The position numbers and the translations under genes were made by a program. From NCBI RefSeq assembly GCF_900103695.1, contig NZ_FNHF01000002.1:372001-436000 (forward strand): a stretch of DNA of 64,000 nucleotides, in the 5' to 3' direction. Positions 8,650 through 17,595 of the stretch are shown here, piece after piece. The DNA is from Sediminibacillus halophilus. GTDB taxonomy: Bacteria; Bacillota; Bacilli; Bacillales; Amphibacillaceae. The notes under the pieces were generated by a model that was given only the letters and a program-made list of their open reading frames with translations, was not told the DNA's origin and searched no databases. Within the stretch, counting starts at the first letter, position 1, and the number at the start of each line of letters is the position of its first letter.

Positions 8650-9642
8650 TCACAACCGCACTGCTTCCCCAGTCGTGATCGACTTGTAGCAGGCATCTAT
8701 TGTTCGAATATTGTTCAGCATTTTTTCTTCTGTATACAACAAAGGCTTATCTTGCAAAACAGCCTCGGAAAAATGCTCGACTTGCAGTTTGTACTGATCA
8801 CCTTCGATTCGCATTTCGACCGTTTCTCCGTCCGAATTGGTTATCCGCAACAAACCAGCACCATCCGGATTTTTGTCGGGACGGTAGGCGTTCTGCACCT
8901 CGATTTTCCCGGTAGATCCCACTACTTCATACCTGTTGACTGGGAGCTGATCGAAGCTGCAGTCAAAAACCGCTTCCACTCCGCTCGCAAAGGAAAGGGT
9001 ACCGGCGACAGTGGTATCAACATGCGCAGCGTTATGCTTGGCATGTGCGTACACTTGAATCGGCTCTTCCTGCAAAATCTCCCGAATGGAGTGCAGACAA
9101 TAACAGCCGACATCGTAGATTGAACCTCCGCCCAGCTCATTACTTAGCCTGATATTTTCCGGGTCATCTTGCAGGAGGAAGGAAAAGCTTGCCCTAAGCA
9201 TTGAAACTTCACCAATCTCTCCTTGCCTAATCAAGTCCCTGACCTTTTCATGCTGGGGATGAAATTGATACATGAATGCTTCCATAAACTTGACTCCATG
9301 TTCATGACAAGCTGCCAACATCTCCTGCAATTCCGCCTCATTCAACGAAGCAGGTTTTTCGCACAGAACGTGCTTGCCATGCTTGGCTGCTTCGACCACC
9401 CACTGTTTATGAAGACTGTTCGGGAGTGGAATATAAACGGCATCAATATCCGGATCTTCCAACAGCTGCTCATAACTTGTATAAGCTTTTTTGATACCAA
9501 GCTCTGCTGCCGCCTGTCTGGCCTTATCACCTCTGCTGGCAATGGCGGCAGCTTCAGCATTGAACGAGCGCTCAATCGCCGGAATCAGCTGCTTCTTTCC
9601 AATACTCGCTGTACTGAGTATTCCCCAATTCACTTTCTTCAC
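8650..9642 (-). CDS. Gfo/Idh/MocA family NAD(P)-dependent oxidoreductase
   Basis: The 330-residue protein has an N-terminal Rossmann domain, the family EKP motif (LCEKPASLNEAE, near residue 96) and the C-terminal beta-sheet domain. The catalytic segment reads GGGSIYDVGCYCL, with Tyr in the place where many relatives have His; this is the pattern of the dihydrodiol dehydrogenase/glucose-fructose oxidoreductase branch. It is the last gene of the operon that begins with the sugar-binding protein at 13009, 56 bases after the permease, so it probably oxidises or reduces the imported sugar or a derivative. The substrate cannot be named. Confidence 0.88.
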   Translation of the reverse strand: MKKVNWGILSTASIGKKQLIPAIERSFNAEAAAIASRGDKARQAAAELGIKKAYTSYEQLLEDPDIDAVYIPLPNSLHKQWVVEAAKHGKHVLCEKPASLNEAELQEMLAACHEHGVKFMEAFMYQFHPQHEKVRDLIRQGEIGEVSMLRASFSFLLQDDPENIRLSNELGGGSIYDVGCYCLHSIREILQEEPIQVYAHAKHNAAHVDTTVAGTLSFASGVEAVFDCSFDQLPVNRYEVVGSTGKIEVQNAYRPDKNPDGAGLLRITNSDGETVEMRIEGDQYKLQVEHFSEAVLQDKPLLYTEEKMLNNIRTIDACYKSITTGEAVRL

Positions 9643-9698
9643 GTTTATCCGCCCTCTCTTTCATTACTTCCGGTTCCATCTAGCTGTCTACTACTAGT

Positions 9699-10520
9699 TT
9701 AGCCTTTGACAGATCCGGCTAGCAAGCCGCGAACAAAGTATTTTCCGAGTAAAATATAAACGAGCAACGTCGGCAGCGCCGCCAACAATGCACCTGCCAT
9801 CTGTACGTTCCATTGAACGATTTGGCTTCCGGACAAATTCTGCAGAGCCACCATGACTGGCTGGCTATCCGAGTTGGTAATAGTTACAGCGAACAAAAAT
9901 TCATTCCAAATATTGGTGAACTGCCATATCGCCACAACAACAAAACCGGTAATCGATAATGGAATGATAATATGCCGGAATATCCCCAGGAAATTGGCAC
10001 CGTCGATTTTAGCCGCTTCCAGCATAGTATCAGGAATGTTGGCATAAAAGTTGCGGAACATCAGGGTCGTGATCGGCAGCCCGTAAACCACGTGGGTCAG
10101 GACTAACCCAGCAATCGAATTGTACAACTCGATATTGCGTAAAAACTGAATCAGTGGAATGAGGATACTTTGATAAGGAATGAACATTCCGAACAAAATG
10201 ACCGTAAAAATCAATTCCGATCCTTTGAATTTCCACTTAGACAACACATAGCCATTCATCGCACCAAGTAATGCAGACAATAATGTCGCCGGGATTACCA
10301 GGTACACACTGTTCATGAAATTCGGTGCTAGTTCCGAGAATGCATGGGAATAACTGCTAAAGTCAATCGCGGAAGGCAATGCCCACATATTCGCTAACGA
10401 TACCTCATCCAACGGCTTCAAGCTGGTGACGAGGATAACATAAACCGGAGTCAGGAAAAGGACGGCCATCACAATTAAGATGAGATATTTGATTGTTTTC
10501 CAAACGTTGAATGTAGCCAT
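9699..10520 (-). CDS. Sugar ABC transporter permease, CUT1 (MalG-like)
   Basis: A 273-residue membrane protein with six predicted hydrophobic segments and the EAA loop ([21 protein letters not shown], positions about 165-185). It ends in GLLAGSVKG, the usual tail of MalG-type permeases. It overlaps the MalF-type gene by one base (TAATG), so translation is coupled. No ATPase gene accompanies it, as is normal for Bacillus CUT1 importers that share MsmX. Confidence 0.93.
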   Translation of the reverse strand: MATFNVWKTIKYLILIVMAVLFLTPVYVILVTSLKPLDEVSLANMWALPSAIDFSSYSHAFSELAPNFMNSVYLVIPATLLSALLGAMNGYVLSKWKFKGSELIFTVILFGMFIPYQSILIPLIQFLRNIELYNSIAGLVLTHVVYGLPITTLMFRNFYANIPDTMLEAAKIDGANFLGIFRHIIIPLSITGFVVVAIWQFTNIWNEFLFAVTITNSDSQPVMVALQNLSGSQIVQWNVQMAGALLAALPTLLVYILLGKYFVRGLLAGSVKG

Positions 10521-11518
10521 TATCCATCACTCCTTCTGTTGGCCAGTAAGTAAGGCACGATAAACACCGCTACCAGAAGCAGCATGATAATTGCGATTGC
10601 CGCCCCATTGGCATAGTAATTGCCCCGGAAGGTCGTTTCAAACATATAGACACCTGGTACGTCGGTGACGAAGTTTGCACCGGAACCAGTCATCGCGTAA
10701 ATCAGGTCGAATATTTTCAACGAGATATGCGCCATGATGATGATGACACTGACCGTGATCGGCATGAGCATCGGTAAGATTACCTTTTTGTAAATCTGAA
10801 ATTCAGAAGCCCCGTCCATTCGAGCAGCTTCTCGCAATTCGTCCGGTATACCGCGCAAACCTGCCAGGTACATCGCCAGTGAAAAACCGGTCATTTGCCA
10901 TACAGCGGCTATCACGACTGCTATAATGGCGACTGGAAGTCCGAACTCGATACTGCCCCATTCAAAGCCGGCGAGAATGTTCGTGTCGGTGTACCATTTT
11001 GGCTGGATGCCGAACAGTGCCAAAAACTGATTGTAGCCAGTAGACGGATTGAGCAGCCATTGCCATACAACCCCGGTAACAACAAAGGATAAGGCCATCG
11101 GAAACAAAAAGATGTTCCGGAAAAGGGACTCTCCCCTCAGTTTCTGATCGATCAGGATGGATAAACCAAGTCCCATCACAATGACCAACCCGATAAAAAG
11201 AATCGTAAAAAATACGGTGTTTCGCAAATCCGCCTGGAAGCGGTAATCATTGAACAAATAAATGTAGTTTTTCAATCCCGCAAACGAAAAATCAGGAACA
11301 AGTGTATTCCAATTACTCACGGAAACCCAGCCGGTCCAGCCAATGAACCCGTACACGAAGATAAGCACCAAGATGAAAGAAGGTGCCAAAAATCCGACAG
11401 CCACCCACTGGTCACCGGAGATTTTTTTCTTCGGTTTTTTTTCTTTTTGTGCTGCCGGCTGCTGTGGACGGCTTTCCGGATATTCCTGTTCCTGTCTGTC
11501 AACTGCTTGTTCTGCCAT
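10520..11518 (-). CDS. Sugar ABC transporter permease, CUT1 (MalF-like)
   Basis: A 332-residue inner-membrane subunit. The first 35 residues are a hydrophilic, Gln/Pro/Lys-rich cytoplasmic extension, followed by six membrane helices and the EAA loop ([19 protein letters not shown]) about residues 225-243. It pairs with the downstream MalG-like protein. The gene is separated from its binding-protein gene by 168 bases containing a large inverted repeat (11551-11661). Confidence 0.93.
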   Translation of the reverse strand: MAEQAVDRQEQEYPESRPQQPAAQKEKKPKKKISGDQWVAVGFLAPSFILVLIFVYGFIGWTGWVSVSNWNTLVPDFSFAGLKNYIYLFNDYRFQADLRNTVFFTILFIGLVIVMGLGLSILIDQKLRGESLFRNIFLFPMALSFVVTGVVWQWLLNPSTGYNQFLALFGIQPKWYTDTNILAGFEWGSIEFGLPVAIIAVVIAAVWQMTGFSLAMYLAGLRGIPDELREAARMDGASEFQIYKKVILPMLMPITVSVIIIMAHISLKIFDLIYAMTGSGANFVTDVPGVYMFETTFRGNYYANGAAIAIIMLLLVAVFIVPYLLANRRSDG

Positions 11519-11550
11519 GTCATCAACCTCCTGTCAGAGGGTAGAGTCTC

Positions 11551-11661
11551 AATCAGGAAAGAGGCTGACTCCTCACGACGGAGCCGTACTCTTCATCGCC
11601 AGGCCTGCTGGCAAGGGAGAGAAGCTTGAACCATTGTTTCGGAGTCAGCCGCTTTTTGATT
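11551..11661. repeat. Large intercistronic inverted repeat between binding protein and permease genes
   Basis: GGCTGACTCC (11563-11572) is exactly complementary to GGAGTCAGCC (11641-11650), and the flanks continue the match with small gaps (AATCA...GAAAG against CTTTTTGATT), so each arm is about 21-22 bases. Inside lies a second hairpin, GCCAG/CTGGC (about 11598-11612). The element could be a small dispersed palindrome or a structure that lowers permease expression; on the minus strand the first arm is preceded by no gene signal. No second copy was found in this window. Confidence 0.7.
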
Positions 11662-11686
11662 AATGTTGCATTACCCTGTTTAGTTC

Positions 11687-13009
11687 TTACAATTCAGATG
11701 CTGCATTTTTCAGCGTATTGATCAAGTTATCGACGTCAAGCTGTGTAACGAAGATGTTCACTGCCTGGTTCGCTTTGGTTACGAAGCCTTCTGCAGCTGC
11801 GGAACCATGCGCCAGACTTGGTGTCAAGTTGGACTCATTAAAGTCTGCCATAGCATCTTTGCCGTATTCATCGTACTTCGATTCGTCTGCATCGACGCGT
11901 GCCGGAATCGAACCTTTCAGCGGATTGAATGCATCTTGGCCTTCCTTAGATCCAAGAACGCTCAAGAATTCTTTTACTTCGTCTGGATTTTCAACGCCCT
12001 TAGGTAAGCCGAAGGTGTCCGTGATTACCATGAAGTCACCGTCGGTTTCCGGAAATGCGAAGTAACCGAAGTCTTTGTTGGTTTCCAGATCAAGGTCATT
12101 CGAGAAATATCCTTTTGCCCAGTCGCCCATGTTGATCATTGCCGCTTCGCCGTCACCGACCAATTGTGCAGCATCCTGCCAGTTACGGGATGCGTGGTCT
12201 TCATTTACATAGCCGAGAATCGTCTTGAATTTCTCAGCTGCTGCCACGACACGGTCGTCATCAAATGGAATATCGCCTGCCCACAGGCTCTTATAGTCAT
12301 CAGGACCAAGCTCGCCAAGTAGAATATTTTCAAAAATCTGTGTAGCTGTCCAAGCCTCTTTGTCACCGAGAGCAAGCGGAGTCACACCCGCATCTTGCAA
12401 TTGATCAGCTACTTCGATAAATTCGTCGTAACTAGTAGGTACTTCCAAGCCATTATCTTCAAATACTTGTTTGTTATAGAAAACAACATTTCCACGATGG
12501 ATGTTTACAGGGACAGAGTAAATGTTACCGTCCTTGCTCACCATGTCGATCAAGTCCTGAGGAAACTTATCCATCCATCCTTGTTCCTCATAGAAATCAT
12601 TCAATGGTTCCATTTTGTCGGCTGCCACCCAGCCTTCATTCAACTCTGCTCCACCGTGAACCTGGAATGTGGATGGTGGATCGTCCCCTTGCATCCGAGT
12701 AGCCAGAACCGCTTTTGCGTTTGTTCCCGCTCCACCGGCAACAGCTGCATTGTCCACAGTAATATCGGGATGCTCCTGTTCAAACAAATCGATCAAGGCC
12801 AACAGTCCGTCTTCTTCACCGGCTCCTGTCCACCAGCTGAAGATTTCCACTGTTCCTTCTCCGCCTCCGCCGGATTCTGCTGATTCACCGGAATCGCCGC
12901 CATCTGAAGCGTCGGCGTCCTCTCCCCCATCAGAAGATGAATCAGAACTACAAGCTGCAATTACGAGTGCCATAACCATTAATAAAAGAATTCCAAACAG
13001 CTTTTTCAC
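11687..13009 (-). CDS. Sugar ABC transporter substrate-binding lipoprotein, CUT1
   Basis: Extracellular sugar receptor of 440 residues. It begins with GTG (GGGGGAT upstream), a signal peptide and lipobox VIAAC, then an Asp/Ser/Gly-rich acidic linker of about 30 residues and the SBP_bac_1 (MalE-like) fold with the sequence VEIFSWWTGAGEEDGL at the mature N-terminus. The heavily acidic linker and low pI are common in salt-tolerant Bacillaceae. It is the first gene of the operon continuing to the oxidoreductase at 8650; its upstream region holds a -10 box and a cre-like site. Ligand unknown. Confidence 0.93.
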   Translation of the reverse strand: MKKLFGILLLMVMALVIAACSSDSSSDGGEDADASDGGDSGESAESGGGGEGTVEIFSWWTGAGEEDGLLALIDLFEQEHPDITVDNAAVAGGAGTNAKAVLATRMQGDDPPSTFQVHGGAELNEGWVAADKMEPLNDFYEEQGWMDKFPQDLIDMVSKDGNIYSVPVNIHRGNVVFYNKQVFEDNGLEVPTSYDEFIEVADQLQDAGVTPLALGDKEAWTATQIFENILLGELGPDDYKSLWAGDIPFDDDRVVAAAEKFKTILGYVNEDHASRNWQDAAQLVGDGEAAMINMGDWAKGYFSNDLDLETNKDFGYFAFPETDGDFMVITDTFGLPKGVENPDEVKEFLSVLGSKEGQDAFNPLKGSIPARVDADESKYDEYGKDAMADFNESNLTPSLAHGSAAAEGFVTKANQAVNIFVTQLDVDNLINTLKNAASEL

Positions 13010-13048
13010 TTCTAAATCCCCCTTTTGTTTAACTAATAAAGCGTTTTC

Positions 13049-13073
13049 AGTTAACGCTTACATTATCATTATA
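13049..13073 (-). promoter_or_regulatory. -10 box and cre-like site upstream of the CUT1 operon
   Basis: TATAAT (13073-13068, minus strand) lacks a good -35 at 17 bases, as expected for an activator-dependent promoter. Just downstream, TGTAAGCGTTAACT (13062-13049) matches the CcpA consensus TGWAANCGNTNWCA at all but the last base and covers the expected start point. Regulation by the neighbouring YesN-type protein plus CcpA is inference. Confidence 0.5.
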
Positions 13074-13078
13074 AAGAG

Positions 13079-13100
13079 GACTCCCATAAAAAGGGGAGTC
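13079..13100. terminator. Inverted repeat after the response-regulator gene: weak terminator or operator
   Basis: GACTCCC (13079-13085) and GGGAGTC (13094-13100) form a 7-bp perfect stem. It lies 28 bases after the response-regulator stop and just upstream of the -10 box of the transporter operon. It has only a short T tract on the minus strand, so it may terminate the regulator operon or be an activator-binding site at the -35 position. Confidence 0.45.
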
Positions 13101-13128
13101 AATTTTCTGTAATTTCTTATGATTTTCT

Positions 13129-14556
13129 TCACTTTTTTAAGATTTCTTTCTGATACTGCTTCGGAGACAGCGAAAAATACTTTTTAAACACCCTGCTGAA
13201 ATAATTGGGATCCTTGTATCCAACCATAAAGCATATCTCCTTTAACGTATACCGATGGGACTGCAGGAATTCTTTCGCCTTTTGCAATCGGACATGGGTC
13301 AAATAATCGATAAATGTTTCTCCAGTCGATGCTTTGAATAAATTCGAAAAATAATTCGGACTTAAATCCGCATGCTCTGCGACATCCTCCAGACTGATTG
13401 GCTCTTGAAAATGATCGTGGATATATTTTTTCGCACGTTCCATTTTATCCTGCGATTGATAGTGATGCTGGACATTCAAGCTGGCAAGTTTTAAGTAGTC
13501 TGTCCATCCTTGGTAATCCTCTTCGGCAGGAAGCCCTGTATCCGGTGGCTGAATCCCCCGCTGCTGCAGCTCCTGCTTTAAGCGAAAGTACAATTCATGA
13601 AGCATTTCGACGCTGTCTTCTTTATCCTTCCACCAGTCGGAAAAGAAATGGATGGCGTTCGTATGATTTCCACTGCCCACTTCTAACAAAATATCCTCCA
13701 GTGAATTGTTGCTCTGTCGCTGTTCCGCCGCAGGAAAACCAAAATTGCTGTTGCCGATTTGCTCAAGATGTTTGACTGCCTGCATTGCCTGATGATAAGC
13801 GTTCGGCAAATCCTCCAGTTTATCAGTCGGGTAGCCAGCTCCTATATATGCCTGGGGACCGAGCTGCATTTGCAGCTTCCGTGCTAACTTTAACACAGCT
13901 GCTTTATCCTTTTTCGTCCTTGAAAGCACAACGATGATCAGCTGGTCATCTTCCATCCGGTAAATATAATCATCTACGCCAAAATATTCCGTCCAACCTT
14001 CCGCCTCAATTTCCTCTAATGCCGGATATTTTACAGCAAGGAAATAGGCTGACTGCAAACCAGGAAATAAGGTCCTCTGCAACTCGAACGTGTCCGCGCC
14101 TACTTCATATTTCATCAGTCTAGTTAAAAACAATTCTCTGGCAATCAAACTGGAATGGCGGTGCTCCTCCACTCTTGCCGCTTCTTCCATTACCTCTTTT
14201 TTCACTCGAAGAACCGCTCTTATCGTTTCCTCTTTTTTGCTCGGCTTCAGAATATATTCTTTCACCCCCATTTTCATCGCCTGTTTTGCATAGTCAAAAG
14301 AATCGTAGGCAGATACCAAAATAAACTTGATTTGAGGGTCCCTTTGATGGATGGCTTTTATTGCTTCCAGTCCATTGATGCCCGGCATTTTTATATCCAT
14401 CAGGATAATTTGAGGTAATAATTCCTCTGCCATCTCAATCGCCTTTCTGCCGTTTGCAGCCTCTCCCACTACCGTCACATCAGAAAAATTGTCTTCAAGA
14501 AATTTGCGCATCGCTTTCCGTTCCAGCAGTTCATCTTCCGCTATTAGTACTCTCAT
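13129..14556 (-). CDS. Two-component response regulator, YesN type (REC + AraC HTH)
   Basis: A 475-residue DNA-binding regulator. The receiver domain occupies residues 1-120 with phospho-acceptor Asp54 (LMDIKMPG), acidic ED at residues 7-8 and Lys about residue 105 (ILKPSK). A linker region follows, then a C-terminal AraC/XylS helix-turn-helix of two subdomains (about residues 370-475: EPISLEDVAEHADLSPNYF and YTLKEICFMVGYKDPNYFS). I start at ATG 14556 (MRVLIAEDE) because GGAGGGAGG precedes it; the first 26 bases overlap the end of the kinase gene. It likely activates the adjacent CUT1 importer operon. Confidence 0.93.
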   Translation of the reverse strand: MRVLIAEDELLERKAMRKFLEDNFSDVTVVGEAANGRKAIEMAEELLPQIILMDIKMPGINGLEAIKAIHQRDPQIKFILVSAYDSFDYAKQAMKMGVKEYILKPSKKEETIRAVLRVKKEVMEEAARVEEHRHSSLIARELFLTRLMKYEVGADTFELQRTLFPGLQSAYFLAVKYPALEEIEAEGWTEYFGVDDYIYRMEDDQLIIVVLSRTKKDKAAVLKLARKLQMQLGPQAYIGAGYPTDKLEDLPNAYHQAMQAVKHLEQIGNSNFGFPAAEQRQSNNSLEDILLEVGSGNHTNAIHFFSDWWKDKEDSVEMLHELYFRLKQELQQRGIQPPDTGLPAEEDYQGWTDYLKLASLNVQHHYQSQDKMERAKKYIHDHFQEPISLEDVAEHADLSPNYFSNLFKASTGETFIDYLTHVRLQKAKEFLQSHRYTLKEICFMVGYKDPNYFSRVFKKYFSLSPKQYQKEILKK

Positions 14557-16012
14557 CGTTTCCTCCCTCCTGATCACCGGTTCCTGGCAGGGTGAATTGC
14601 TTCGTCAATAACAGTTTGATTTGTGTCCCTTCCTCTGGCTGTGATTCAATTTCAATAACCTCCTCTGTCCGATAAAATAACTGCAGCCTGCGAATCACGT
14701 TGCTTACTCCCAACCCAGTGGAGTGTCCGATATGGTCTTCCGCTTTATCCTTGGTAACATTGAGAATGCTGGCAACTTTATCCTCGGTCATTCCTTTGCC
14801 GTTGTCACTGATTACTACGACGACGGCTGTTTTTTCTTCATAAACAAACAGCTTGATTTCGCCGCCTTCCTCCTGCTCCTCCACCCCGTGGATAAAGGCA
14901 TTTTCTACAAGCGGCTGCAATGTCAGCCGTGGAATGGGAAAATCGAGACAAGTTTCATCAACTTCCACGACAAATGTGATTCTTTCTGTAAATCGTGTTT
15001 TTTGAATCGTCAAATACTCCCTTACTGCACGGACTTCTTCCCGGAGTGGTACAAATTTCTCGATATCCCCAAGACTGTAACGCAGCAGTGCAGCTGTCGA
15101 ATCGATCAAATTGGAAGTCGATTTGGCTTCCTCCAAATAAGCCATTTTGGAAATCGTATTCAAGGTGTTGAACAAGAAATGAGGATTGACTTGGTTTTGT
15201 AAATGTTTCAATTCCAGTTCCTTCATCAAACGTTCCTGTTCAGATTGATCTTTAATTTCCTTGATCAGTTCCCGGATGTTGGCCCTCATCTGATTGAAGG
15301 AGCTACCAAGCAGTTTCAATTCATCATTTGAACGCACATCGACCGGTTCGCCATCAAAATCGCCGTGCGATACCTCCCGGGCTGCCTTAGTCAACGTTTG
15401 AATCGGCTTGTTGATCCCATTAGAAAACCAAATGGCAAAAAAGACAGCAAGCATGACCGTTGTCGTAAATACAAAGAAAGTAAACCAGCGAAATGCTTCA
15501 TTCCGTTCCTGTAAATCTTGATAGAGTGTTTGATACTCGGTCAATTCCAAATCGATCAAATGGAGTGTCGTTTCCTGAATATAAGAAGCACTACTTTCCG
15601 TTTCCTTCAGATGGGCTGTGTACCTTTCAATGTCATCACGAAGGACAAATCCGGTGGTAATTTCACTTTCGTAGATGATATTATCGATCAGATTGATATA
15701 ATTTTTCGTCTGGATTTGTTCCTCGCTGCTCAACATATCCTGAAGCCGTTTTTCTTCCTGCTTCATCGTCCGCCGGGACTGGTAATAGGCGGCCTGGTTT
15801 TCTTCCGATTGTTCCATCACATATGCCTTGGTATTTTCATATAATTTATTGGCGGATTGAGAGATAGAATTCAACAACAAAAAACGCTCAAAACTGGAAT
15901 GGTACGAGTTAGTCAGCGTGTTGGAACTGACATAAATAGAAATCGATACAATATTGAAAAGAATGACAAAAACAAAAAAGTAAAAGATCAATTTCGTTCG
16001 GATCGATTTCAT
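14531..16012 (-). CDS. Sensor histidine kinase, YesM/LytS family
   Basis: A 493-residue membrane kinase with helix 1 (about residues 8-28), an extracellular helical region (about 30-174), helix 2 (about 175-197), a HAMP domain, the His_kinase domain with phospho-acceptor His278 in QNQVNPHFLFN, and a C-terminal ATPase domain (N-box VENAFIHG, G-boxes DNGKGM and TGLGVSN). Its start overlaps the stop of the binding-protein gene (ATGA), and its end overlaps the regulator gene. The extracellular part has no obvious ligand domain, which supports sensing through the co-encoded binding protein. Confidence 0.94.
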   Translation of the reverse strand: MKSIRTKLIFYFFVFVILFNIVSISIYVSSNTLTNSYHSSFERFLLLNSISQSANKLYENTKAYVMEQSEENQAAYYQSRRTMKQEEKRLQDMLSSEEQIQTKNYINLIDNIIYESEITTGFVLRDDIERYTAHLKETESSASYIQETTLHLIDLELTEYQTLYQDLQERNEAFRWFTFFVFTTTVMLAVFFAIWFSNGINKPIQTLTKAAREVSHGDFDGEPVDVRSNDELKLLGSSFNQMRANIRELIKEIKDQSEQERLMKELELKHLQNQVNPHFLFNTLNTISKMAYLEEAKSTSNLIDSTAALLRYSLGDIEKFVPLREEVRAVREYLTIQKTRFTERITFVVEVDETCLDFPIPRLTLQPLVENAFIHGVEEQEEGGEIKLFVYEEKTAVVVVISDNGKGMTEDKVASILNVTKDKAEDHIGHSTGLGVSNVIRRLQLFYRTEEVIEIESQPEEGTQIKLLLTKQFTLPGTGDQEGGNDESTNSGR

Positions 16013-17007
16013 GAGCCCTCGCCCTTCCGGATAATTTCCCCGTTGTTGATATCTTTTGCCCGGATGATTTCGGTTCCGGTGTATTGCAAGGGCTCTACCT
16101 TTCTGCCATGCTGCAGGTCAACCATCCGACTGACTGCCTGCTTTCCCATTTCCGTCGGATATTGCGTGACCGTGGCTGCGATTTTCCCTTGATCAATCAT
16201 TTCCAATGTTTGTGGTAAAATGTCGAAGCTCAGCACATAAGGCGTTTGACCAAGATGGATCTCTTCGATACCTTGAACGATTCCCAATCCGTCCAGCGCA
16301 CTCATCCCGATTAAAGCGTTAATTTGCGGATGCTGTTTCAACAAAGAGTAAGTAGCTTCGGCCGCCCCGATTTCGGTGATATTGGACTCCAATACATCCA
16401 CCAGTTCGATTCGATCTGTTTCCGCAATAGCTTCCTTGAATCCCTGCAGCCGTTCTTGCTGATTCAATGCGTCATACATTCCCACAACTGCACCAACCTT
16501 GATTTCCCCTTCCGTATCTTTGATGACAGCCTGCCCAGCCGAGAATCCAGCTTTATAATTGTCGGTTCCCACATACAACTGCCGCTCACTTTGCGGGACA
16601 TCGGTATCTACCGTGATAACTTCAATTCCCCGTTCAACCGCTTTATGTACGAGCGCCTTGAATCGTTCTCCCGGCATCCCCTGGGTGATGATTCCATCCA
16701 CTTTTGAGGAAATCATCCGGTCAAAGGTTTGCAGTTTCTCTTCATTATCACTTTTTCGAGGACCGATGTATTCTAAATAAACATTATGCTTGGCCGCCTC
16801 TTCTTTAGCTCCATTCTCGATCTGCCGCCAATAATCATTGCCGACTTCCTCGGTGATGAGAGCAAAATGATAATCATAGAGTTGCTGGGAGGAGATTTGC
16901 TTTTCTACATAGAAGGTTTCCTTACCATAGTAAAGCATGAGCAAAAAACTGGTTAAGAATATCGCAAGCACGATTGTGAACAATATACTTTTCGGCAATT
17001 TTTTCAT
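16009..17007 (-). CDS. Membrane-anchored sugar-binding sensor protein (periplasmic-binding-protein type I fold)
   Basis: A 332-residue protein with one N-terminal membrane helix (about residues 9-28), no lipobox, and an RbsB/Peripla_BP_4 domain (begins HFALITEEVGNDYW, later GIITQGMPGERF and VITVDTDVP). No transport genes of the RbsAC type are present, and it leads an operon with a kinase and a regulator. In Clostridium beijerinckii a comparable trio, XylFII-LytS-YesN, senses xylose: the binding protein touches the kinase's outer part. I infer the same arrangement here, ligand unknown. Confidence 0.85.
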   Translation of the reverse strand: MKKLPKSILFTIVLAIFLTSFLLMLYYGKETFYVEKQISSQQLYDYHFALITEEVGNDYWRQIENGAKEEAAKHNVYLEYIGPRKSDNEEKLQTFDRMISSKVDGIITQGMPGERFKALVHKAVERGIEVITVDTDVPQSERQLYVGTDNYKAGFSAGQAVIKDTEGEIKVGAVVGMYDALNQQERLQGFKEAIAETDRIELVDVLESNITEIGAAEATYSLLKQHPQINALIGMSALDGLGIVQGIEEIHLGQTPYVLSFDILPQTLEMIDQGKIAATVTQYPTEMGKQAVSRMVDLQHGRKVEPLQYTGTEIIRAKDINNGEIIRKGEGS

Positions 17008-17173
17008 TGTCTTCCCCCCTGCGCCAGTCCGTGTAAGCGGTTAACTGAATGATCATAATCCAATATCTCTGTTTCTAGATTATCTCATTCGGCAAAAATT
17101 TTTGCCAGTCTATTCTATTTATCTACTAGTCTGATTGTACGAGTTGGCTGCTTTTATGCTAAAGAGCAGAACA

Positions 17174-17341
17174 CTTCGCTTTCCATGGGCACGGCCTCAG
17201 CCTCCGCAGAAGCAAAGAACACTTCTTTACGGGGTCTGCGTCTTCCAGTTAAGCTCCGCGGCGGGTTTCCTCGACCCAAGGGAGCAAAGGGGAAAATTCA
17301 AGTAGAACCCTGGCTGAGGTGCTGCCCCCTGGGAAGGGGAG
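17174..17341. repeat. Long imperfect palindromic intergenic repeat, Bacillaceae type
   Basis: The 588-base gap between the sensor operon and the symporter holds no convincing gene. Outer arms of about 29 bases (17174-17202 and 17312-17341; core GGGCACGGCCTCAGCC against GGCTGAGGTGCTGCCC) fold back with mismatches, enclosing GC-rich secondary palindromes (CTCCGCGGCGGG region). The text TTCGCTTTCCATGGG followed by GGCCTCAGCCTCC resembles dispersed intergenic repeats I know from many Bacillaceae genomes. GC content is clearly above the flanks. Confidence 0.65.
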
Positions 17342-17595
17342 GTTTTCCGCAGCGCTGGAACTAACACTCATCTTCTTCTAACCAAGTGAGAGTTAATTCG
17401 CAATTTATACCAAATACGCCAATTAACAAGCAATAAAGTATGTGAAGGGACTTTATGCTAAGAAAAGAATGTTTGCCTGCTTTGGCTGGCAGGGAAGTAA
17501 ATTGGTAACTGGACACGGCAGCCGTTCTACTCCCTGCATCCAAGAATGACTGGAAGGCTGATAAAATCTGTAAGGAAAAAGAAAGGATGATAAAA

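Noticed and set aside
12395-12883. Plus-strand open frame of 162 codons inside the sugar-binding-protein gene
   Set aside because: Composition of a shadow frame (Cys, Phe, Ser rich); the minus-strand lipoprotein explains the region.
13022-13044. Possible XylR half-sites (TTAGTTAAACAAA on the minus strand) before the CUT1 operon at 13009
   Set aside because: Spacing and outer bases do not match the 22-base boxes of the xyl region, and the adjacent three-gene sensor system is the more likely regulator.
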